From: Plasmopara viticola
Lineage: Eukaryota; Oomycota; Peronosporomycetes; Peronosporales; Peronosporaceae
DNA length: 64,000 nucleotides
Direction: 5' to 3'
Assembly: GCA_001695595.3 (NCBI GenBank)
Contig: MBPM02000140.1
Span: forward strand, 50,372-114,371
Part shown: piece by piece, positions 34,996 through 44,502 of the stretch
How positions within the stretch are numbered: position 1 is the stretch's first letter
How the letters are laid out: each line of letters opens with the position of its first letter
Notes under the pieces: model-generated
What the model was told of the DNA's origin: nothing
What the model saw: the letters and a program-made list of their open reading frames with translations, nothing else
Database searches by the model: none
Translations under genes and position numbers: made by a program

Positions 34996-35117
34996 AAAAA
35001 AAAAAAAAATGCGTCAGACCAGCGAGCCAAGTCGGGACCCCAAAATGTACCCATTTTTTGGTACCTCCATCGAACAAAGTCGGACACCTAAAATGTACCT
35101 TTCTTTTGGTACCACTT
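34996..35117 (+). repeat. Run of 14 A and a pair of 48-base-spaced direct repeats
   Basis: A run of 14 A at 34996-35009 is followed by two copies (from 35030 and 35078) of AGTCGG-AC-C--AAATGTACC with TTTTGGTACC. This might mark an older 3' end joined to foreign sequence before the true LINE end at 35471. 35118-35440 holds nothing I recognise. Confidence 0.6.
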
Positions 35118-35471
35118 GGGGTTTTGGCAAATTCGAAAATGAGAGCTCTCCCAACCAACCACAATTTCGGAAAACCTTCCGACAAAACTCCAGACCTCCC
35201 AAATAACCTGCATATTTTGAAGACCTTTCAAACATCATCCGAAGCTTGGCTCAGAACCTCCGAAAACGCATAATCAAGGTGGAACACATATTTTGTGTCC
35301 CACACCAGCTTGGTGTGCCAAAGAGATCGTTGAATCCACCATTGCTGTATCGACAACTTCATTTCTTTAAGTACTCATTAGACTGTATATTAGTATTTAT
35401 AGTTTATACTTATAGCTTGGTACAATTGAGAAGTCACATCGTCTAAATTATTCATAATATAGACAAACTTT

Positions 35472-36051
35472 CAACTGAGCTAGACGGGTATACTCGAGTT
35501 AAGATAATGTCCAATGTGCACAAAAAGAGAAACACAACCAGGAGCAAGCACACCGACAAACACACAAACACCAAGTATAAGCTCTTGGTATGCATGCACG
35601 CAACCATATTATTCTACTCGCATATAGCCGGACAAGAACGTCGTGACAAACGCATGATTGAACATTCCCTTGCGAAGATCATACATAGTTTTCGTGTTTA
35701 CGAACAGATATCTAACTGCTGAGTGCAGACAGGCAGCCCATCTCCTTACAACGGAAATGGTTCTATTATAGTCGAGCAGAAAGTTGTATACTTTGCTGTT
35801 TAAAACAGCTACTTGCGTCGCTCTTGTAGTCAAGAGTAATTGCACCGTGAACGACCATGACGATTGTTAGACTTAAAGAGAAATCTAAACCAAAATACGA
35901 ATAGGAGCATGTGGTGCTTTCTAGTATAAATGCATGGCGCACAAATCTTTCACGCACGACTATTAGGCAATATACACCCCCCGTGGGGCTCGAACCCACG
36001 ACCACTGGCTTTAAAGGCCAGCGCTCTACCAACTGAGCTAGACGGGTACAA
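35472..36051. repeat. tRNA-Lys array, block III (one unit)
   Basis: Begins with the stub CAACTGAGCTAGACGGGTA left by LINE C and continues with the usual spacer to a full-length tRNA ending at 36047. Confidence 0.8.
35975..36047 (-). tRNA. tRNA-Lys-like gene with anticodon UUA
   Basis: Best acceptor of the set (A1-U72 restored, six-C run on the plus strand) and intact D, T and anticodon stems. The anticodon loop reads CTTTAAA in place of CTTTTAA, so positions 34-36 are UUA, which would pair with the stop codon UAA. Most simply a pseudogene mutation. Confidence 0.6.
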
Positions 36052-36308
36052 CCCGGTGGCGTGGGTTAGTGGACTATGCTTCTGGTTCTCACGGTGTGTG
36101 TCGCGGGTTGGAGCCCCACACCGGACAAATTTCGTAATCAACCAGACTTGGGGAGAGGACGGCCCCGAGCGAAATGTTTTCGACCCCGATCAAGAATAAG
36201 CCAATTACAAGACGAAAAAGAATATTCAGACTAAAAGACTAAAATGTAGAAATTCTAGTCGAGCTGAGAAAGTATAAGTTGTGTTAAGATTAAATACATG
36301 ACAACTTT
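36052..36308 (+). mobile_element. SINE copy 6
   Basis: About 257 bases and the most diverged copy (GGGTTGGAGCCCC at the B box; internal repeat GACTAAAAGACTAAAA). Three extra bases (CAA) lie between the tRNA flank GGGTA and the SINE. Ends ACATGACAACTTT, then stub CAACTGAGCTAGTCGGGTA at 36309-36327. Confidence 0.7.
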
Positions 36309-36327
36309 CAACTGAGCTAGTCGGGTA
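36309..36327. repeat. tRNA-Lys stub between SINE 6 and LINE E
   Basis: CAACTGAGCTAGTCGGGTA. LINE E starts straight after GGGTA, the same left junction used by LINE B and the SINEs. Confidence 0.65.
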
Positions 36328-38460
36328 GGCACCCCGTTTTGTCAGGCGCCAGGCAACGACCTGATCGCCGCATTCTTGGATGCTCGCTTCTTTGAGGGCA
36401 TTAAGTCATGGTGCCGGCGCACCCGAACACTTGATGATATTTTAACGAGGCCTCTTGGATATTCAAAACATCACGACCCAGTAAAGCATAGGTAGACTGC
36501 TCGTTGCACAGACGATGGTGCTATCGCGCTTGTGGCACTAGCGAATATATCTCAGGTCATTGTGCGGCATTGGAAACTGATGCTCGACGGATATGTGCCT
36601 GATTGTAATCGGAAGCACTTAATGCTCCTTCCGTGTTAATTTCTTTATCATCGGCACAAGCAAGGTGGTCTTGGAATTCCGCGTCTGGGTCACAGCTCAA
36701 GAAGCAACGTATTCCGCTGTTTTTGCAATTTGTCGGGACTGTAAGTACTGCTGCTAGCGAAATGGACGACGGCGAGTGTTGAGCTGCTGATGTCAGGGTT
36801 ACCCTCCTATGGTGAATGCCACGCACTCGACTTTCTCTCGATTTTACCGCTTCGTCACGGCCAGTTTTTCTCACTTGGCCACAGTGCAATGTGGTGAAGA
36901 TAGACGTGGGTGTGCTGGTACAAGGCTGAATGGGACGTCACGTGGCATGACTTGGATTCGCATGAACGCGTCATGTATGGCCTATATCGGCCGATTTGGT
37001 TTCATGCTGATGCTGATCTTCACTACGAGAAGTGAACACAATCAGATACGGTGGTGGTGCATCGACGTTGTCTAGGTATGGTTACTGAACCACAACGAAG
37101 CTTTCATCTCCATATCTCACGTATCTTCAAAATATGGTCACTCGCTGAGTTAAGGTGTGAAGATGAAACGTGACCAGCTGCAACCACCTCCGTACAGCGA
37201 CATATCGACTTCACGTTCGTCTTAGTGTGACCGTATACACAGATATAGTGGCCACAGTCGTTGTAGTGTGGAGCGACACAGATTTTAGACCGCCTTGGAG
37301 CAAGACAACTCGTACGAGACTAGCGCCGCACAAAAATGTCTGCTTCTACGAGTTGATTACAGGAATAAAGCAAAAAATATTCTGGATCTCGAAGATTCCA
37401 CGGCCAGTGATCCTAAAAGCTGTCTGGGCTCCTGATCCTCCAAGAAAGCCGTACCCGATGAAAATTCACTCGAAGCGTGTCGACAACCAACAGATTGAAG
37501 CTTTCGCGGAGTATAGCAAGCGACTGCGCCAGACCCTGCTTCCGGCCTTCGATGACTTGTAGTTTCGTCTAGCGTTTTGCTTGCTGCCCTTGTGACCGCG
37601 CTTTTGGTTCTTGGAGACGTCGCATCGAGGCATCCACATATGCGTGCGTGCACGCAATCGAGACTGATCAGCATCTATTTTTTGACTGCCCAATTGCGTC
37701 GCAGCTGTGGTGTCAGGTCTTACAGCTCTTCTCGCTTTCTGTGTCGCTTGTCCGTCTTGGTGCAGCATTGCTCTTGCGAGAAAGCTGCGCGAATACGAAA
37801 ACTCGATTAAATGAATTAATGTGATACGAAAAGTACGACATGTGCTCCAAGCTGTAGTGCTACACACAATCTGTACGAGCACCAATCGAGCTTGTTCGAT
37901 GGGCGGCAATCAATACCAACAGCTTCAGCGCTCTCGCTGCGCTTGTTGATGTTCTGTGTGCATATTTGCTCTTTCCAACGGCACTTGTACGACCTTAAGC
38001 TGATAAAGATCTATAACGAGCGATCGACTCGCTGAAAACTCATTCCATGTAATGAGACTTCACCGGCCTGCACTCGTGTGCGTAGTCTGTAATTTTGAAC
38101 GACAAAACGAGTGCCAACAAGACCTGTACGCATAGAAAGTACCGGCAGCGTCTACAATCAATATCGGCAAATATTGCGTTTATTACAACTGTATTTTGTC
38201 TGTTGTGCGCTGCTGTGGGAGCCTACGGGTCGGTCAGCCTGCCGGTCCGTTAACCGGTGAAGTTACATCACTTGGAGAGCGTCTAGGGGCTCTTGGGTTC
38301 GTCTCTGCGAGCGTCACACTTGATAAAGCCATATAGCGTTCTTGGAGGATTGGCAATGGTGTGGGACGACGCCAGAGGCCGTAGAAGGCAGCGACTGCTG
38401 AGGTAGCGGAAAGTCAAAGGAAATGATACCAGATGCTTTTTATCGATACCGGACCCGAGA
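36328..38460 (+). mobile_element. LINE E: strongly 5'-truncated, decayed copy
   Basis: Starts inside the reverse transcriptase at the equivalent of GIPFGQASVNDMI and runs through the zinc-knuckle region (37400-37780) into the A/B-type 3' region (AATATCGGCAAATATT near 38161, TCACACTTGATAAAGCC near 38312). Full of stops. A stretch of about 55 bases near 36433-36490 (GATGATATTTTAACGAGG onward) interrupts the homology, so something small was inserted. The 3' end is uncertain. Confidence 0.8.
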
Positions 38461-38464
38461 GGCC

Positions 38465-38560
38465 AGCAAGCCAATATACAAAGTAAGTGCATGTGCTGCT
38501 TTCCAGAAAAACGCTTGATGCACAAACCTACCATGCACGCCTCTGGTAAAGTTGAATCAA
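38465..38560. repeat. Remnant of tRNA-array spacer
   Basis: CATGTGCTGCTTTCCAG ... CGCTTGATGCACAAACCTACCATGCACG matches the spacer just left of the tRNA genes in the array. The tRNA itself is missing. Confidence 0.6.
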
Positions 38561-39815
38561 AGGGACGACCGAGACGTATTGATTATCCAGCTGACTCCAC
38601 AAAAGGTTCTATTTCAGCAACAGAGACATGGAGTTTTGGTATTCCAAGCCTAGAAGTCCAACAACAGCGTCAGTGTCTACAGCTACATCTGCAATTTGTT
38701 CGCGGTGGTTGAGTGAAATTGGAAGAGAGCGAGTTGTGATCTCCTAAAGCTGTATCTTTCTTGCACGGGTGACATGAAAGCTTTTACTTACTCACAATTT
38801 CTGCACTGCATCACAACAATCTTTTCAGTTGCAACGGTGAAAGGTATGTCGATGTGGTGGTAGGGCAATTGCTCGAACGTCATGTGGCGAGACTTGCCTC
38901 CTGAATAGTGTGCCTTCGATTGTCGATTTGATTTCACTCGGATACAGATATCAACTATAAGTAGACTTCACAAACTCACAACACCCTCGGTGCGTCGAAA
39001 TGGTGATCCAGCCTTACGGAGGTTTAGACTGCCCAAGTCAAAAGCCATCGGGTGCGTTCACTTGTCGACTTTATACGCGAAGCAATTGCCTGGCCGTCGC
39101 AACAAGACTTTGAACAGTGTCATCCTGACTTCCCGTTCCTTATTGTGACGCCTGGTCGTCAGATACAGTGGCTGCGACTGCTGCACATAGAGGCCACACA
39201 AATGTCGAGCAGCTTGGCGCGAAACAACTCATATTTATTCTGCGGTCCTCCAGCAGAGTACGACAATAATTTCCTCTTTAGACTGCAACAGCAATGCATG
39301 GTTCCTACGAATCCACAAGCAGCACTACTCGTAACAAAGCCACCACAAAACCACATCTGATGACTGTGCATTCCCATCTCGTGGACGATGTACAGATCAA
39401 GGCTTAAGTGAAGTACAACGTCAATCTGCGCAGGATACTGCTGTTTATGTATGAAGACTTACAACTTCGCTTCGCGTTACGCCTCCTATCGCGCGTTCGA
39501 GGTTCTGGTCCTAGAGGCATCCAACCTATGCATTCGCTGCTGCGCTCGTGTAGATATGACGCAAAAGATACCAAGGTGCATATTCGCTCACAGCACAGCT
39601 GGGAGCTCATGTACATCAGCCGATGTCGCCGTTTCACCTAGCATGACTGACGTGGCTGAGCATTGTCCTGGAAGAGACACGTGTTGTGTGTATCTCTCGA
39701 AAGAAATGTCCGTGACTTCTGGCACATACTACATGCTATAGCACTTCGCTTTATCTGGTTAGATCGCAATCGCTGCCTGTTTGACGGTACATTGTCGCTC
39801 CGTGCGCAACGCAAT
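38561..39815 (+). mobile_element. LINE F: heavily decayed fragment
   Basis: Protein-level traces of the end of ORF2 only: FGIPSLEVQQQRQCLQLHL near 38635-38695, IQWLRLLHIEATQ near 39158-39200, RILLFMYEDLQLRFALRLL near 39430-39490 and DRNRCLFDG near 39762-39788. Order and spacing match LINE B ORF2. No open frame of useful length. Confidence 0.72.
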
Positions 39816-42306
39816 TAATGGGGCATTCGCAAAATGTAGGTAAATGTGCGAGAGCGAGATAAAGCTGGCTTTGGCCAAGGCTGTGCGAGCGAGATGATTT
39901 CAGCCGACCTTTGGCCATTTTACCAATTTCTGCCTCGCACTAACGAGTATACATGACCGACTGCATATTAACATGACATACCGTTTAAAAAAGTTTGTGA
40001 AATCCGACACCTTTTTTGCATTAGCACTTGTTGCAATGATGTCGCAAAATGTCAATTGCCTGTACTTCCCAACTTTTTTGGAAAGATCATTTATAGTTTC
40101 TTTGCACAAGGTTTTGAGACTCACTCTTTGTTTTACCTCATGTACTGACTATCTTGAGTACCGTCGTGGGACAGGTAAGTTTTGCCCTACTGACGGCCCC
40201 AAGCGAAATATTTCCGCCCCGATCATGTAACAGAACTGCCTATTGATCTGATGGTACGTAAGCTTGTATGAAGTGGTAGCGTGTGCGTGTATATTAAAGA
40301 GCTTGTTGTTGTTCATGCGTTTTTGTGGGTGTACTTGCCCTTAATGTGATGCCATTTTGCGTAACTCGGCGCTACATTACCGTTTAGCGAGGTAATAAAG
40401 CGCTGAACGGAAGTTGAAGGATGTATGATTTGCTAAAAGCGGCAGATTACTTAGCGGTAAGTAAGCACATATGGAGTAGTCACGCTTGCGTGTGAAGATG
40501 AACCTTAAGTTTCTGTTTGCAGATTTGTTGGTGTGTTTGCTCTTAGTGGTGTTGCTAGTTTGTGTAAGTTTGGTGCTACCTTGGCTTTCAGTGTTTTTTG
40601 TTCAGCTTAGCTGAACACGGCCACAAATTTAGTTCTGTGCCGCCTTGTACGCCCCAGCTCAGCTAAGATTTTTCATTGCTTTCTTAAGAAGCTTTCTTTT
40701 TGTACTTTGCTATCGGGATCCGCAATTTTTCTCTCAAATATCGAGTCTAATTTGATCATGCTTTTAGCTTGGTGTGGGGCCAGAACTCGCGGCCACGCCG
40801 TACCCGTTCATCAAAGATTGCCTAGATTTTGTATGATCAAGATGTGACTACCCAAAACATCTCGCTCAAGTCAACACTATACCATTTGAGTATATCTATG
40901 TATACTTGTCGCTCTTTTTCTTCACTCATTCACAGCGCCAAAAAAATCTTCACTTCTACAATTTGGTTCAGTATTGACGTGACTTCAGTTGAACGTGCAA
41001 CTGGGGCCTTCTGCGCTGGGAAACTTTGCTCAGTAACTACGGCGATTTAGCAGCTGCAACTTTAGACACATGCATCACCCACTGCATGGCAATTGCTTTC
41101 GCATGCCGGAACTTATAATAATGTCGTTCGTTTAGCTCACTACCACATCGTTTTGCATATATGCGACACATAAAAGCTTTTGTGTGCTGGCTTCGAGCTG
41201 GGATCACGCCTCTTCTCTGAAATTAATCAAATCAAAATTCCATTCCCTCTTGAACCACAAGCACAGGATTATTTTCATCCCGCGGAATAATTTAACGTGC
41301 AAGTAGTAAATGAGGTCAATTTAATAGCGGAGCGGCTTAGAATCCCCGGTCTTTTATCTTTCACTGGCAACCAATAAATGATGGCCTCTTAGCCCGTACT
41401 TATTCGCCATTTGCCACAGCGTGTGCCGCTTACTACGCCCTATGGCACGGCTTGCAAGCCTTCACCGAACCTTGAAGCGCGCCATACGGCCTCATCAAGC
41501 GCAAGCTTTGCGACGACGAGCCCCAGCGCGTCTCAAATACTTTGGCAATGTAACACCGCCCAAAGGAAGACTAGCAGGCTGATAATTAGGTAGCGCGCAA
41601 CAACGCATTGTTATTAGTTGTGATGTACCCAGCTTTGTCAACATCAATCGTATCATTTACAGGCGGTACCTTGCGTATTCTATTACGCTGTTGGATTTTC
41701 TTCGCCGTCTAAAGCTGGTGACTACGCACTTAAGCCAGCACTGATTATGCTCAGTAAGAATCTAGTCTGGAGACATGACATAAGTCTTTATCGAGTCGAT
41801 TACTCGCTGCTGATTTTGATTCATATCTTGGTCGTATGAGTGCCGCTGTAAATACGAAATGTGCACGAAACGTCGAAAAGGTCGACGAGAGCGCTAAAGC
41901 TGTAAAGCTCTATCATTATATTCGTCTTTATATTGCAGTCTTTTGCACACTCATATATCTTTAGACCGAGGGGAAAGTGGACAGTCGTTTTACGGAAAAA
42001 CAGCATAGCTTCTTACACACCAGCTCTGTTCAAGGTGTTGTGCCCGCCACAAGGTGCGCTATGTTAAATACATACACACATTCAACCGAATCTGTACGAA
42101 ATGAGTAGCCACATATCAAGCGAGGTAAACAGCGAGTGAGACGCAGACGGTGCTTGGCCCGGAAATGCATAGTTGCTTAAAAAAATGATACATTTCTCTT
42201 TCTTTCGTTTGTAGTTTATAATGCCAACCAAACTTTTAAATTTCATGTTAAGTACATAAATGAAAGATATCATCATATCAAATTTGGATACAATCAATAC
42301 TATAAA
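39816..42306. other. Gene-poor stretch
   Basis: No supported gene. Contains a SINE body fragment at 40192-40226. The first ten or so bases after LINE F and the rest up to the phosphatase gene show only short, unconvincing frames. Confidence 0.5.
40192..40226 (+). repeat. SINE body fragment
   Basis: GACGGCCCCAAGCGAAATAT followed by TTCCG-CCCCGATCA matches the SINE body near 6541-6575. It shows copies of this sequence outside the tRNA array, without the tRNA target around it. Confidence 0.6.
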
Positions 42307-43135
42307 ATGAGCGCCAACAAGACGCTGTACTGTATCCGTCATGGCGAGTCAACGTTTAATGAGTGGCGCACGCGCAGCCTATGGAACTTTTCATGGATCT
42401 GGGTACGTGACCCCATGATAGTGGATGCACCGTTGAGCAACACGGGCCGAAATCAGACGGCCAAGCTTCACAAACTGATTCAATCCAAGCATCTCGAGGG
42501 CAAGATCGAATTGGTACGACAAAATTCATTTATTTGACAATATCTAACGTTCAGAGTTAATAGATTATAACAAGTCCTTTAACTCGTGCAATTGAGACAA
42601 CGATCGCAGTTTTCCCTAGCGCAAATATTCCCATCATAGGTAATTACAGTGCTACAATTTTCGTCAATAATACATTTGACAACGCGATAATAATTCCGCA
42701 GTTGAGTCTTCATGCCGCGAAATGCTAAAAACAGCTTGCGATATCGGGCGCGTTCCTACCGAGCTAACGCAGCAGTTTCGATTGCGAACAGATCTTGATT
42801 TTTCACAGCTAGACCAATTTTGGTGGTTAAACAAGAAAAATCCTGCACGATCGGGACCTGAAAATGCTCCTCATGTCCAAAATGTCAGACCGGCGACTCC
42901 GGACGAAGTGCTTCCACTTCGAGAAACCGAAGAAGATGTAGAATCCCGGATTCGTGAGTTTGTGGTCATGTTGAAAGAAAGGCCGGAGCAGCATATTGTT
43001 GTGGTGGGACATTCGTCGTTCTTTAAGCGCATGCTAGCAATGAATCGAAAACTTCATAATTGCGAACTTTACGAGACTTCGTTCCAACACGTCCAGCTTC
43101 GATACTTGCAAAAAGAGGCACAACCAATGACTTAA
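42307..43135 (+). CDS. Histidine phosphatase family protein (phosphoglycerate mutase-like), two exons
   Basis: Members of this family use a phospho-histidine intermediate to remove or move phosphate groups; the substrate cannot be told here. Exon 1 (42307-42513) has the catalytic motif YCIRHGESTFNEW near residue 10. Exon 2 (42707-43135) opens with SSCREMLKTA, equivalent to the usual SPLRRALQTA, and ends with VVVGHSSFFKRML, which carries the second catalytic histidine. The join at 42513/42707 (GT...AG, 193 bases, longer than other introns here) keeps the frame and restores this order. About 211 residues, within the family's normal range. The splice acceptor is my choice among nearby AGs, because the CAG at 42701 would break the frame. 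No frameshift seen. The gene is probably real and intact. Confidence 0.85.
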
Positions 43136-43249
43136 GAGAAATCAGGGTTGTTTACCGTTATATAAGTTAAAATAACTATCATCGTGTCGATACCAAGGAA
43201 AGTATCTGCTACAAGCACTACCTCGTGCTTCAACTCGTTTCTTTGTCGA

Positions 43250-44502
43250 TCAACTGATCTGAATGAGATAAGTAAAAATAACTGCAACAAATCCAAAGAT
43301 CATTGCTGGCATCATGGTGAAGAAGAAGATCGGCTCCCCACCGTGCATTCGGCTGTAAATAACAGCTTGAAGCGGGAATTTAAAAGTCATTTCGAGCCAG
43401 GATGTGGAATTGCCAGAACGGGTGTCGCGTAATTCGTGACCTGCTGCGGACATAAATGGGTAAAGCAGTCGCGCTGGCTTCGGAAGTGTTGTACGTTAGC
43501 AATGTTTCCAAAGAGACATGGCGTAGGAGAAACTCGTGCACAGGTTTGATCCACTTGCGAGCAAACTCGTCGTATATTGTGCTGCTCCACCAGTCACGGT
43601 AAAAGTTCCGATCCGCCAAAAAAGTTTACCCAGCAAAGCCATTGCAAATGCACTCAAGGATGACACACCACGTGAGCAGGTGGCAGCCAATAAACGAAAG
43701 TAAAAGACTCAAGGTCGATAACAAAAGACTCACGATTCTAGAAATCTTTAAACGAGGGATCACGTGAGTTGATACGGTGATATAAAACATCGAAATGTCT
43801 ATAATGACGGTAAAAAAATTTTCAGCGTCGTATGTTTAGCGTATCCGGATGATGCGCGGAATTGAGTACATGGTGAAGTCCTTAACATCTGTTTTTTTTT
43901 GTGCTTGGTGCGGATATAAAATGCATCTTCACCAACAGCAGGAGCCCTTTAATGAAAACAGAGACAGCACGAATGCGCTTCCAATCGCGCCACACGATGA
44001 TTGTGGAGAAAAAAGTAAACTGCAAAGTGTGGTGCACGATATTGATCGCCAATCGGTTCGACAACTTGTCGGTACTTACCATGTATATTAGAGTGAGAGC
44101 TGTGTGAGCGTACAGAGATTGACACACAAAGGTAGCGAGCACCTCGAGCAATTGAACTGAGTAAAAGACTGGTGGTAAAAACTTTAAATCGGCCGATTCT
44201 TTCCACGCAAGCAAAATTGTAAAGAGCGTCGTATACACGTAAAGCACACCAGCGAGCGTAATCAGATTGCATAACCCACAAAACTCGGAGCTGAGCACGC
44301 CAGGGCGCGCATCCGCCGGGTCCAGTGGGGACAAGACGTCGTGGAAATTTTTACTCTTGCTGACCATGGGCGACTGCACATTACTCGAAATCGCTTCGCG
44401 CGGCCCCAACAATTTATACGATGCACAACTGGCGACGCTAAACTTTATCGATCTGTGCAGCGGCATTGTTGTAATCACGAAAGTGTGACCCACATGGGCC
44501 AT
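43250..44502 (-). pseudogene. DGAT1/SOAT-type MBOAT acyltransferase, decayed
   Basis: The family esterifies diacylglycerol or sterols with acyl-CoA in the ER membrane. The N-terminal part (44502 down to 43882, 206 residues) has hydrophobic segments and the DGAT1/SOAT-like KMH motif in LLLLVKMHF. Further down, 43619-43455 reads LADRNFYRDWWSS ... KWIKPVHEFLLRH, a hallmark of DGAT1. Then MSAAGHEL, the active-site histidine region, appears in another frame from 43453. The FADRxFYxDWW block and the HEL block are not in one frame, and the stretches between KMH and ADRNF, and after HEL, are shorter than normal. Introns could explain some gaps but not the shift near 43455. It could be a real gene with a sequence error, but the missing blocks favour a pseudogene. 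Confidence 0.65.

Larger units (their letters stand above)
27739..35471 (+). mobile_element. LINE C: nearly full-length, degenerate copy
   Basis: Starts GGTACTTCTCAATTTGCC like LINE B and ends ATAATATAGACAAACTTT against the tRNA stub. Holds broken ORF1 and ORF2 and a 3' region unlike that of A, B or D. Divergence from A/B is clear but protein similarity is strong throughout, so it is a separate subfamily or an old copy. It serves as the out-group showing which frameshifts in A and B are new. Confidence 0.88.
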
